A stretch of DNA of 64,000 nucleotides, taken from positions 23,996,118-24,060,117 of the forward strand of contig OZ038320.1 in NCBI GenBank assembly GCA_964035795.1, written 5' to 3'. The translations under genes and the position numbers were made by a program. Position 1 is the stretch's first letter. The number at the start of each line of letters is the position of its first letter. This stretch comes from Pterobdella sp. o SKG-2022. Its lineage: Eukaryota; Annelida; Clitellata; Hirudinida; Piscicolidae. Shown here one piece after another: positions 12,904-26,200 of the stretch. A model generated the notes under the pieces. It saw only the letters and a list, made by a program, of their open reading frames with translations. It ran no database searches and was not told where the DNA came from.

Positions 12904-14123
12904 ATGCCGTTGCCAAAAAAAACAACTCAGAAAAAAGTTGAAAGTTCCCCAGAAGCTTCTAATTCTGAAGATGAAGAAACTGAAACTAAAAAAACATCTA
13001 ACAACTCTGAACCACGATCTCCACATAGTAGGAGGTTTGAATTGGTGACGGAGGGCGCCAATGATGATGATGAAGATGAGTTCGTGGGGGTGATAAGAGC
13101 TTCCAGTCAAACTGAAAACAAACACACTCTTGAGCTGGAGGAGGGTACGATCAAAAACCTCGCTCACATGTTTCAAAACATCAACCACTCATGCACATCG
13201 AAGAAACCTTTCAAAATGGACATTGATGAAAATGAAGGTGAGATTGTGTTGGAAAGCACTCCAACAGAACGGATAGAAGGGGTGGTGAGAGCCGCCGATC
13301 CTTCAGAATGGCAGAAACCCATCGATGTAAAAAGAGGAACCACTAAAAATCTCGCTTCTAGATTTTTAAACAAAACTACAGAGGAAGTAAAAAAGAGACC
13401 TTTTGTGATGGATATCGACCAAAACGCTGAAACTGTGGTGCTTGAGAGTGAGCCTGTGGTGCTAGAGGGTGTTGTCAGGTTGGCGTTTGATCTAGTATAA
13501 ACTTTGAAAAATTATAGAAATTTATTTGTTAACAATGTTGAATTAATCATAGGAGTTCTGATAAAGCAGAAGAAATCCAAAGCAAAAAAGGACGAATCAA
13601 AAACCTAGCCAAAGGTTTTGTAAGCCTAGCTGAAGAAATAAATGAAAAAACTCTCAAAAAAGAAGTTAACACGAGCAGAACCGTCTCAGAACGTTGGAAA
13701 AATAGTCAAATTAACGAAGAAGGAAAACTAAGAGAAAAAATCCAACTCGATGCAGCCTCAGAGTTTGGAGTTTACGAGAACGAGCCTGAAGTGAGGGAAG
13801 GTGTGGTGAGAGCGAATGAGGACCAACCCGATGTAATCCATGTGAAACACACGAGGAATCTCAAAAAGATGTGGTGTCAGTTTGAAAAGAACGAGTTGGA
13901 GAAAGAGAAAAAAGCAAAGAACCCTGAATTAATCGTGAAGAAAAAAGAACCATCACCTCCTCCACCACCCAAAGAACCAACTCCACCTCCGAAAGAAGAA
14001 CCAAAGAAAAAATCGTGGGCTTCCCGTAAGAAGGAAGCAGACAAAACTCCAAAATCACCCGTTGCTGAACAAAACAACTTTCAAAAACCATCGCTCAGAT
14101 CAACCGCCAGAAAAAGGTTTTAA
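12904..14123 (+). CDS. Unrecognised charged protein with four EGVVRA / KNLA..F repeats, two exons, 381 aa
   Basis: Exons 12904-13478 and 13553-14123; the 74-bp intron splits an Arg codon (AG|G) and the frame is open on both sides. I do not recognise the family. Four repeats are visible, each opening with a V(V/I)R core (GVIRAS near residue 61, EGVVRA near 124, EGVVRS near 188, EGVVRA near 274) followed 18-25 residues later by GT.KNLA..F, G.IKNLA or TRNLKKMW. The first two units also share a KPFKMDID / RPFVMDID block. The N-terminus is Ser/Glu-rich, and the C-terminus has a Pro-rich segment (PSPPPPPKEPTPPPK) and a basic end. No signal peptide, membrane segment or enzyme motif. It looks like a disordered, repeat-based binding or cytoskeletal protein; that is inference only. 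Confidence 0.75.
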
Positions 14124-14283
14124 TAGCGATTAAGATAATATATTTTTGTAAATTTCGACGATTTGAAATGTATGTAAATTGCATTGACGTTTATTTTTAG
14201 CATATTCCTGTATTCCAAGCTTGTGATTGTTGCTTTCGAAAGACAATATAAATGTACACCCTTACAACCAACATACTGCTCGA

Positions 14284-14295
14284 TTTATTTTTTAT
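14284..14295 (-). terminator. Candidate poly(A) hexamers of TRMT13
   Basis: On the minus strand two AATAAA hexamers overlap this stretch within 16 bases after the TRMT13 stop. The repeat-protein gene ends at 14123 on the other strand, so only 176 bp separate the two stop codons and the two 3' ends probably overlap or abut. Confidence 0.4.
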
Positions 14296-14299
14296 TAAG

Positions 14300-17200
14300 T
14301 TAATTTTTTATTTTGAAAATTGCTGTTAAAGCGTAATTTTCTAAAGTGGTCTTTAACGGGACATATTGAATAAGATTACAATCGAAGTTGTTCGCCTGCA
14401 TAAACTTCAGCCTGCCCAGATCGATCAATCGTTTGCACTTGACCCCTATTTCTTCCCGCCTTTCCGGCAGTAAGCTGCCATACCTGGGGTCGAGTGGCTT
14501 AGTAAGGTATAGGATAAAAATAAGACAAGCCTGAAAGGTATATTTTGAAATTATCATTGAGAAAATATTTTGATTGTTTTTGTATGTTCATTATTCAGAG
14601 AAATAAACCTCTGTGATTTGGGATTTTGAATTAAGACAGAGTACAAAAAATTTATTTTTTTTTTGGATAGCTATTTCAGAGTGGACCCTGACTAAAAATA
14701 AATGCCCTCATAAATCAATGATATTCCTCTAAACACCCGATTTCCAACTTATATTGTTTTGTGTATGTTCATAACCTAACACACATTCACTTGTTAATTG
14801 TGATACATTTTTTTGTTATTATGTAAGCGAGGACTACCCCACCCACATACAGAATTGGAGAGCAGTGCATATTGAAAGGACAGTTATCTCCATCCATTGT
14901 AACAGGCGGTAATATTCTTAAGCACTAACCAATATTGTTTCACTTTCGCATTTTGTTGAAACTTTTGTTCTTTTTTACATATTTGATCCGTTCTTGTTTT
15001 ACATTCTTCATAATTCCTATCTTTAAACTACCTACCACATTTTGCATGGTCAATTTTTATTCCGTGAGTTTTAAATTTTTGAAATCTACTAACACCAGTT
15101 GGAGTTGTTAAACATTCAATTGTGTTGCATTTTATCACTCCTTTATCGCTTCATATTCTTAACGTGGGATGTTACGTTAGTTCATTTTAGTGTTAGAGTA
15201 GAAGATAGTACAATTTTTCACTCCTAAATTAGGTATTTTTCTAAATAAACTTTTCAATAGTTTATCTATATGATACCCACATTGAAAAAAAACTTAAAGT
15301 CCTGAAGAAACTAATTAAAAATGGAACACATTGATATACTCACCCACAAGTGCCCTCACCAACTAACCCTTCAATAACACTATCTCCCATTTGAACAAAC
15401 CTTATAAAAATGTCAATTACATTATTTAACCACCTTTTGACATAAAGCTCTAAAATTCACCTCATTTTACTAGTTCTACTGAACTATATAACATGTCTGT
15501 ACGTTCATTCTTAATATATGATTTTTTAATCTCTTCAACCGATTTTGTATTACATGCATTCTGAATCATTTTTCACATGTTATCGTTTGTTTTAATGCTA
15601 TGTTCTCATTTGTTATAATGTTCGTAGGATGTTATATCCAGGGTCCACTCTAAGAAACATTTTCAAAAAAATTCTCAAGCTAGGAAACCTTTGAAACAGT
15701 TTAAACTTAAATACTAAAATACATCATTATACTATAACAAACTTTAAAAAACAACGCTTAAGAGATTCTACATGAAAAACTAACGTGATAAATTTAAGAA
15801 ATTTACTCAATATTTTTAAATCAAACACATGGCATTACAGAAAAATGCCATAAAACCCCAGTTAGAGGCACTGATTAATGCAATACATTATAGAACTACG
15901 TCACCTTGGATGGAAGTAAGAGGCCCTCTCACTTATTTCCTCCTTTTGTGGTGTCTCAGTTGGCTCGTTGTGATCTGAGGAATATTCATTATATTAAAAC
16001 AAAAATTGAAACGAATTGACAGCAGTGTTATCAGATGTTTTTTTATGAGTACAACTTTTGTAAATAATGTACCATCATCGGACCTATATGTCCATGACCT
16101 AAACAATATAAATATCAGTCAATCAATCCACTTTATTATATTTCCTACCTAAAGAATTTAAATTTTAAATTACTATTCATAAAAATAAGATAAACATTTT
16201 CTCTGCGAAATTGGCAGATTATAATAATTTAAATGAGAACACAATATTATATTCCATAATGACTTATGCGCCGCCATTTTAAAGAAGAAAAACAAGTTAA
16301 AAAAAGCATTTAAATGACCAATCACAAAGCTTGAAATTATTAAAATAGCCGGCTGATACAATAATGAGATTATAGTGGTTGAAACTTGACAAGTTGCTAG
16401 ACCACACAACAATAACTCTCTACCGCATAGACACTGAAAAGCCTAGATCTGTTAAAGAGCATACTAGTGAACTTGAAGCATAAAACAACCAACCTTCGTG
16501 ATGCTTGGTGCCACATGTAGCCCACGCAGACATTCTAACCATCATCATGAATTCCTCACTTGTGATTCGTTGACTCTCCAACCAATCACAACCTACGTAC
16601 GACTTCCACGTGCAACGGTGGTGGCAACATAAAGCTAAAATCACTCCTTTCACACGTCTATGGTCATATCCATTGGTATTATAATGATCGATAGTATAAT
16701 GAAAATATCATTATAGATTGAAAATTTTATCGGATGACGAAGCTTTTTTATTTCTCTGAAACAGGCAATGAATAAAGCCTTGCTAATGTTTTATGGTAAG
16801 ACCATACTTCCCGAAAATTAGAGCTTAAGTTTAAATAAATGTATTAAAATTCTTCGAAATGATGTTCTATAGATAATTACTACATAAAAAGTACATAAGA
16901 TGTCTCTAGAAAGTTACATTTTTTTATCTTAAAATTTACAAGATACTGCTTAACCATAGAAATATTTTTAAATTAAAATTTAAATCTAATTAGATATACT
17001 GCTGTACATGTCTCAGTAACTGGGATTAACAGCAGTCAGCTTAAATCATCGATACTATTATAGAGTAAGTTATAAAATAGGTCATTTAATATTTAGCAAT
17101 ATTTCAAAAAAATAGCATCAAAATGATAATTTCCATAATATTTGATATCATTAACAATATCATAAGGCTAAACTAAATCAAACTCGATGTATGAGTGAGT

Positions 17201-20200
17201 TAATATTAAATGGTATGAAGTTAGTATACAATGATCTCACATTTGAGGCACACTTTTTGATAGGCATCTGAGCATGAGATCTGAGGGTTTTAAACAATCA
17301 TTATTAATATCCTTATATCCAAGTTATAAATAAGGTTTCATGTAATAATCGACCATGGTTCATTATAACTAGTATAGTGTTCAAGCATTAATTGTTAACA
17401 ATTGAACAAGTTGGATATAGTGGTTTTAGCTTGAAGTTTTTCACATTTCATGTTTTCGAAATAAAAACTATATTAAAATTTAAATATTTAACACGGCTTA
17501 TATAAAAAAACACAACTACAGTGACGTTTAAACTCGCCACTAATCATACTATAAAATGACAAATATTTTGCTCCAGTTGCTTGATTTGCGTTTCAAAAAC
17601 TAAATTGAATATGTCTCGAATGACAATAAATCTACTAAACATAGCAACGTTCTTATAATCCTAATCACTACACTATTTACGGCCTAAAAACTTCTGAAGT
17701 TTATACCAATATAATGAAATTCAAATTTTTATTGTATTGTTCAACCATTTATGCTAATGCTAATATTAATAATCTGAACACCCCACTCACCTGTGGCTCC
17801 TCCACACAAATGCTTGCCCACACACGTCACATCGTTCTTTCCCTCCTTCAGACTTTGAACTCTGTCTAGGGGTTGAGTGGTTTGCGTTTTCAAGATGTTG
17901 ATTGGTAACGCCTTGCAATTGTGATGGCTTAAACTTGGAGAAAATGAATTAGTATGTTTGAATTTTAGATTTTTTCATGATAATTTCATGCCGCTCTCAA
18001 GTGAATATAAACGTCTATATAGCGCTTTTCGTATAGTATATAGACATGGGATCAAATCAGGTAATTGAATGATTAGTCTATCAACTGACCTGAAAGATTA
18101 TAACTATCAAACTATATAATATAATCTGCAGAAGGAGGGAACACTGGAAGACCTACCAAGAGCAAGATTTTGTATATCGATCTTGAGTCTCTGGAATGAT
18201 GGGCCCTGGTCTTCACCTTTGTGGTAATTGTCCTTCTGGTGTGTTTGATGTTTATTATAATTATATTGGATTAGTAGCAGGCATGCTATAAAAAAGATAA
18301 GAATGCATTGTAATTTTATGGTAAGCAAACTCAAAATAACGACAATCATGAAATATAAGTCTTGCAAGAAATCATTAAATGCATTATTACCGATATATTT
18401 AGTGCTTTTATTTCATTCAGTTATGGGCTAATAGATGGCCAATATACGTGTCGATATGAAAACATTGAAACACTGCCTTATATCTGACTGAAGATCGATC
18501 AATCAACACAAAGGCACAATCTTCAGATGGGTTTGCCTTCTGGATCCAATGGGATAAGCCTCCTGTGATGTAATATATATGATAATTTGATATTATCAAT
18601 GGTTATGAGCTAGAATGTCAAGCATTAATGAAACTGGAAGGTCGTGGGATTGAATAACAATATAACAATTTAATAAAAAATTTAACACAAAAAAGATACA
18701 AAGGGCAATGAAATAGAGCAAAAATATATAAACTAATAAAATTTGTTAAAACACAGCAATATAAAATTTGAAAAAATTTAAATAAAATTTAACACAAAAA
18801 CAATACACTTAGAACCTCTGCCAGCTCCAAACTCGACGTACGTGGTGGATGGTTGCAACAAGGACATATGATTCATGTTTCCTACCAAGGAAGACTGTTG
18901 GTGTAATGTATGACACCATTAAAGTCATAATTATTTAGAGGTTTTATAAGAAAATTCAACCAAGTAAGTGAACTTAAACTAGGACGCTAGATTATTATCA
19001 TAAATGTTATATCAATTGTCAAAAATTCTTACATTTGGTTTTTAGATAAAGAAATAGGAATGAGGAGTATATAAAAGAAAAGGCTTATTAATATAGCAAA
19101 GATGGCCACTCTCGGTGTAGTAAGAATAAGACCGGCTTTTAAATTTAAGTAATACTAAAACACACACAAGTTGGCTGAGATGTTTGATGGCTTGCTGCCC
19201 GTTTCTAGCATTATTCATCTCCTCATCAAACACACTGTGACTTTTCTCACTCTCTTGCAAAAGTCCTTTGTGTTCTGATGTTTGCTTGTGTATTAACTTA
19301 AAAATTTAAAATCTTCAATTAATTAAACTATATATATACATAGAATAAGTTCCGTTCAAGATTCATTAATAATAATAATTTACGAGGTTTATTATAGTGA
19401 TGTTTAACCCAGAGAGTTTCAAGATCAAAAATTATCATTCATTAAATTATCAATTATAAAAATTACCAATCATTTACAAAAAACTTTCTGAATCAAATGT
19501 TGCCTATGGGCAACAAAATAAAAAAATGCCTTTCAGTTCAAATAACTGCAGCATTTCAAATGAAAAATTCTATTAATGCAGATGACAAATCACTTGTAGA
19601 GAAAGATGTCACATTTTTTAAAGCTATGACAACTGATTTGGTATTCCCGTTGAATAAGTTTTAAAGAAACTGAAGTTTTACGAGGCAATCCTTTTAGCGA
19701 TTCTGTTATATGGGAACTAAACGTTGTCTTATTGCTTTCATCATGCAAATAGACTCCATATCTTCACTAGCAGCCGCAAATCAGTAGTAACTGAAGTATT
19801 TTTTGGCAAAAAAAAGAAAAACATAAATTTAAGAAAATTTTGCTGAGCAGAATCATCGAAATATGGTTGAAGACCCAAAAAAGATATTATGCAGACTTTA
19901 AAAGTAGCATTTGGACAATACATGATAGGCCATAGTCTTCAGAAAAAGGCATTGCTTCAAGAATTGAACTTGTATCAAGGCAACTTAAATGCAGAAAAGA
20001 AAGATATACGAGGTAGAGATTTTGGCAAGTGATGGCTGGAGCTAAAATGTCTACATTCTGGATGTAACAAACACGATGAGATATATTCACCAACCTAATC
20101 AGTCAAATAAAGACCTTTATCGATGTGTAAAATTTAATTTGAAAGTAGCACACGAAGATTCCTGGTGCACCTACCACACAGTAGAAAAGTACAAAATGCA

Positions 20201-23200
20201 ATGATGTATTAGCTTATGCACGAGTAAAACGGGGTTTGTCAATTTCTAGATTTTAACAAGCCAATAACGTAATACTTGTAATTTAGTTTTTAAAAATAAT
20301 GATTGAACAACGTTTGTATCGATAATTTTATTTATTTCGAAAAAATCCTCATATAATCTAAATTTCATGAAAAATACAATCAAAACAAATATAAACTTTT
20401 ATGTAAAAAAATATGGCGGTTTAATGACGAAGTTAAATTACAAAATTAATAACAGAATTAAAGCAAGTCGACAAGAAAGCTTACAAGAAAAAAACCCTCA
20501 AGTTTACTAAATACAAAAAAGCAATACTTATTCTCAGCTAAAGTGGAGCGCGAGGAAGTACCAGTACTAATAACAACATTTTAGCTGTGCTCTGATTGGT
20601 AGCTTAAATTTCTAAATTTTGTAAAATATTAAAGAAAAAAATAAATCGATATATAATTGAAACAAAAGAAATATTTTTTCTGAACTTTGCAAAAAAAAAC
20701 CACTACTACAAAACATATAGAACATAATTGAAATTTATTTAGTGATACAGTGCTGCACTGTCATAGGTTAAGGTGGCTTGGTTATGTGGTGGGCAGCTCA
20801 GGTTGGAACTCAAGGTAATTAGCCTTAAAAGATCCGATAAGCCAAAGATGATTTGGGAAAAGCTGCTAAAAAAAATATCAAGTAAAACTCAATTTGTCGA
20901 AGCTTGACTCTCACGACCGCCTTACGTGAGAGAAATTTTTTTCAAGAAAGCCTTACTTCCTGCTGGAGAAAAATGGACTTTAAACAAAATGATGATAAAT
21001 CATTCAAAATAAATTTTTTTGTGTATTTCACAAATTATACAGCAAAATTGAAGTTAAGAAAAACTTCAATAGCGGTGTCACGTGTTTCTATTTCACTCCA
21101 TTTTGATCTGTTTCAAAATGTTCCTTTGCGAAAGTTGTACAAGTTTTTAAAAGCAAGTGTTTCAACAAAGCGCAATTCAGCGAGTCATTTAAATTGAAAA
21201 TTTGAATGCAAGTTGTTCAAGTTTTTTCATATAAATTTGCCATCACTAAACACGAGGAGATCAAGCATGTCATCCAGACTGTGGATCTTCGAAAAAAACC
21301 AACAAAATAATCAACAATTTAAAGGTTCGTTTTTCATAAATTTTTTCAGTTGTCAATATTCATTATGTAATGACAATGCAGCTTTTTCAGAACTCGAAAC
21401 ATGCCATAGAGAGTAGGGCTACATTCAGATTTGTTTTAAATAAAAATTCTACCGCTAAACGTGGTCATACTATGAAATATTAATGTTTCAGAAGTGGGGT
21501 TTACAAGTCAAAAAAAAGTTTCAAGGGACCAATAAAATAGGATGAGTTTGCAAAGCAGCAACAGTTGCCAGAATGCACACAACAGGTAAAATATTTCTCA
21601 ATTCTAGTATTCAAAAGTTTAATATAATTATTTAATAATTAAAAAAATCGAAGAGCTTCGATTTTTCTAAAAAAATTTGGTGAAAAATACGAGTTGAAGT
21701 TGATTTTTAACCTGTTCATAATGGTCATGCTTAAGAACATGGTTGACTATCTCTTGGTCGAAAAGATGAAGCAATTCTCGCCAAGGAAATTCGATAAAGT
21801 AAAATGTTCCTCACAAGCCTTCCTAACCCAATAACAGGTGACTTCAACGCTCACGCACAATTATGGCACTCTACCTTCACAGATCACAGATCCCAACTGA
21901 TAACCTCTTTAATTCTCAATTAAAATCAGTACAAGGTTGAAATAGGAAAACAAGATTGTAAGGCAGGAGATATTGTTCAAATAGGTAAGAATGTTAATTT
22001 TAATTTTTTTAGATTTCCAGGTTTATATATTCAAACTGCAGATTCTACCCATGCTTATGACTTCCAGCTAACAAACATGATGATTGTGAATAGTCATGGC
22101 AAGGGATTTCCTATTTTTACTGTAACATAAACAAGGTAAACAATTTTGAATTTTGAAAAACTACAATTCTGATTTAATAAATATTTTAGGTTGATATTTT
22201 CACCAGGAGTCTTTTTCAATATTTTCAGGGAATGTGTGAGAGCATCAAAGATATCATCCTCATGACAGATTATACAAATGTCTATTATAAGTTTTGTTGT
22301 AGTTGCCAATTGAAAAATGAAATTAAATAATAAAATATCAATATTTGAAAAAGAAGCGTACAGCGGTTATCAGGAGCATAAATCAAAAACATAAAGAAGG
22401 TTTAGAAGGCAAAAGAAACATTACAAGAATATGAAATATTCAGGTTGGAGAACAATTCAACAAAGGAAGAAGGCTGCAAAAAAGTGAAGATTGTGGAATC
22501 AAATGTATGAAATGCAATAATTTTATGCATGAGTATGCATGCTCTTGCATAGATTATAACATCAGAATGACAACCTGCAAGCATATACTACACATATGAG
22601 AATAGCACAGTATTCTTGCTGAATTAAAGATCATCTCCATGATCAACCGACCTTTATGGACCCACGAGTTGATTTCGGATATGCTTTTGCAAATCGGCGG
22701 ATTCAGCATATTTACATTGCATATGGCTCAGTTCTCGAAATTTTTTTTGATCGTAAGTTTAGACGTTAGAGATATTTTAAAAACTGTATACTCGTATTTA
22801 TCTAAGTACTTATATTTATTTCAAAATACTTTTTTACGTAAAATATTATATTCTAGAGATTTTTTGTTAAGCTTATCCCATAATACTAATTCTTCAACGT
22901 CAAGTGAGGCACCGAGTTTTCTATTTATACATTAGAAGTAATATATATAATAGTAACAGGATAAATAAATAGGAATAACTACAATGAGTTTTAAAAATAA
23001 TTGCAGGTCAAGCCAGAAAAAAGATCTGAAAAAGAGTGGTTGAAAGGAAGAACATGCTTAAGGAAAAATTGCCACAAAGACAATGAAAGTACTTTTCGAG
23101 TCGGATCTTTGAATTTTGGTTCAATGAAAGGGAGGGCTTCTGAAGTGGTAGAAACCATGCAAGTTCTACAATAATGACTATAACTAACACCATCAATGTG

Positions 23201-26200
23201 ATGCCAAATTTTAATTTCAATGACACTAATAATGATGAAATATCGAATGTATTAAAATCTATCAAAAAAACATACTCAAAAGACTTATATGGATGAGATT
23301 AAAATTGCTTAAAAATGACAGTAGTTAGCAACCCCTATTATTTCACAAAAATAATAAATCTATTCCACAAAAATGGTATATTTCCTGAGATTTCAAAAAA
23401 GTGTAAAATTATTTCTATATTAAGACAAAAAAAAAAGAAATTAAAACTTAGTAATTACAGACCCATCACTATTACTCCAATCTTTTCAAAAATTTTCGAA
23501 AAAATAGCTCATACTTGAAAATATAATTATTTTATAGAAAACAACTTACTACTAGAATGCCAATATGGCTTCATCAAAAAATAAATCCTTCAATTACTGT
23601 CTTAATATTTTTAAAAAAATATCATAAAAACCTAAAACTTAAAAATTAGTACATAAGTTTTTTCCTAGATTTAAGTAAAGCATTTGACATTATAAATCAT
23701 AGCTTATTATTATCATCAAAGTTACACACCCTAAATTTTTCTCTAGAACGAATAAAATTATTTATTACAAATAGGCAACAAATAGTAGATATTAATGGAT
23801 ACCAATCCAATCCCAAAATGATAAATATGAGTGTTACTCAAAGATCTATTTTTAGGCCCTTATTATTTATTATATTCATGAAAGATTTTCCATCAAATAT
23901 AACTATGTCAATACAAAACTTTCTAGTACTATCTAAGTGTAACATACTAATCGTCACAGAAACATGGTTAAATAACAATAATTCTCATTTAATTAATTTA
24001 AAAAACTATAGCTTAATACTCAGAAAAAATAAACCAGGAGGTGACATTGCTTCCATAATTAAGACTAATACCCCACATGAAGAATTAGCAATCAGTGATA
24101 ATAATACTTCTTTCAAACACCTAATAGTTAGTTAATATTGAAAAAAAAATTATATTTCTTGTAATATATAGATTACATAAGATAACCTTCACAACATTCT
24201 TAAAAATTATAAAAATCAATATACTCCATTAACAAATTATTATAACAGGAGATTTTATCATCAATATGATAAGTAATAGCCAATTTAATATTTTTTTAAT
24301 AATATCCTATCATTTAATTTAGAATCTCATATAGACAAAATTACAAGACCTTCATCAAATACACTACTAGACAATTTCATCACAAATTTACCTTGAAAAC
24401 TCTACAACAAATAAAAAACTCTTTTATTACACAAGGACTCAAAAACTGGAATAAATTGCCTCATAATATACAAAATCCTAATCATTAAGCAATTAGATAA
24501 AAACCACCTTTTCTTCTATATAACTTTGCTTACGGTAACTATAGATAACCTGGAAGGAACAATGATCTGAAAGATGAATAAAGTTTGAAGTACGAGGAGT
24601 GCCGAGCATGCCTGTGTTCTTTTAAGAGCAGGTGCTTTGATTATGGCTTAAGGAGAATCATGTGTGAGCATATTCACTTTGTAGCCATAAAAGACAAACA
24701 TCCTGAAACACATTCCAAAAATATTTTACCTTCTTTCACCAAAACACATGTAAAAACATTTGACAATAAAAAATTTCAAACATTTGAATTCCTGATGGTA
24801 ATCACAGATGTGATCTACTCCTAAACAGAAAAACGCCCCAAGGCTTTATCATATTTTTTCAAAAACTGTAAAAAAATAAAAAGTATAAAATCTATCTTGA
24901 ATAAGAAAGTGAGGTCCTAATGCAACTCCACTGTTCGAAAGAGTCAGCAAATGAAAAAATGAAACGCCAACAGATTTTAATAATTAGTCTCTTCTAACTC
25001 TTTTTTATATCGCTCTTTCTCGCATACCGCCCTCATTTATGAAACTCTCTTCCACTTAATCTCCGTCTTTCATTTTCTCTTAAAGTTTTTCGCAAACGTT
25101 TAAAGACGCATCTTTATAACCAAATTTCTCTGTCATAGCTCTTCTGATTAGACCAGCGCCTCTGCAGCAAACCTAGTTTGCAAACTGTGCGCCCTACAAA
25201 TGAATTAATAATAATATATTATTACTGAATATTTTTACAAACTATTCTCTTTAGTTCATACTTCAAGTTCAATAAATCAAACATTGCATTCTGAATTTAC
25301 TCTGTTACTAGTGGGCAAAAACCTTGATGATATCAAATTTGACTAAAAAACACGGGTGTTCGAATCTTATGTATATTTAGATGTAGATATTTTTAATTAT
25401 AAGCCCTCAGGCCCTCATCCTTATACAGAAAAAAAAACCATGTAGTTGGTAAAAGCGCAATCAAACTGTGACGAAAAAAAATTTGAAAGTGTGTTCCAAG
25501 CCAAAAAAACCTCCTCCAGAAAACTTGATTAGAGATTTAGAAACGTAAATTTTTTCGAACTAGAAGGAAGAGCTAAGGAGTTAGTTAAATCCTTGAGCCA
25601 ACCCCACCACATTAGTCATTTGTCACATAAATTCAGATGACAAAAGGTTAAGTGAAGAAAGAGCATAGGTTGTGACAGCGTGGGTCGGGCAAAAAGCTTC
25701 AACCACGGTGCATTTTGACAACTTTTTAGGATTAACAAAATTGCAAATCTGTCTGTTCTTTTATCGTCATTTTGGGACTAGTTTTACGTTCAATTTGGAC
25801 CAGAAAACGTTTTGGCCTTCTACATGTGACGTCTATTTGCACCGCGAATTCCTGAATGTCTAAGAACCTTAGCAGTGTTGCACTCTTAGCCATTCATAAG
25901 TTCAAAGCACATCAAAAGACCACATGACAAATTGTTGAGCATGAGATGTCGAGATAATGAAACAATTAAATTTTGTAGCACTGCTTTTTGTACGGCAGCT
26001 CACAAAAAAATGCTGATGAATCTTAACACCTTCAAAGAACAAAATAAGAATAATACAAAAAGATGTGAAAATGATAATATAAAATTTTAAATATTATCAC
26101 AAATACAGTTTATCTTAGCATAGATGGTTTAGTCAATCACATTTGAGTACTCAAAAAACCGCAAAAAGCTGTACAAAACCAATTTTGTAACTGGTATGTC

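Noticed and set aside
13861..14091. Open frames on minus opposite the repeat-protein gene
   Set aside because: Shadows of the Pro/Lys-rich coding region on +.
19620..20200. Possible DNA-transposon remnant (ASDGW-like words on +)
   Set aside because: Frames are short and broken, with no catalytic block or inverted repeats.
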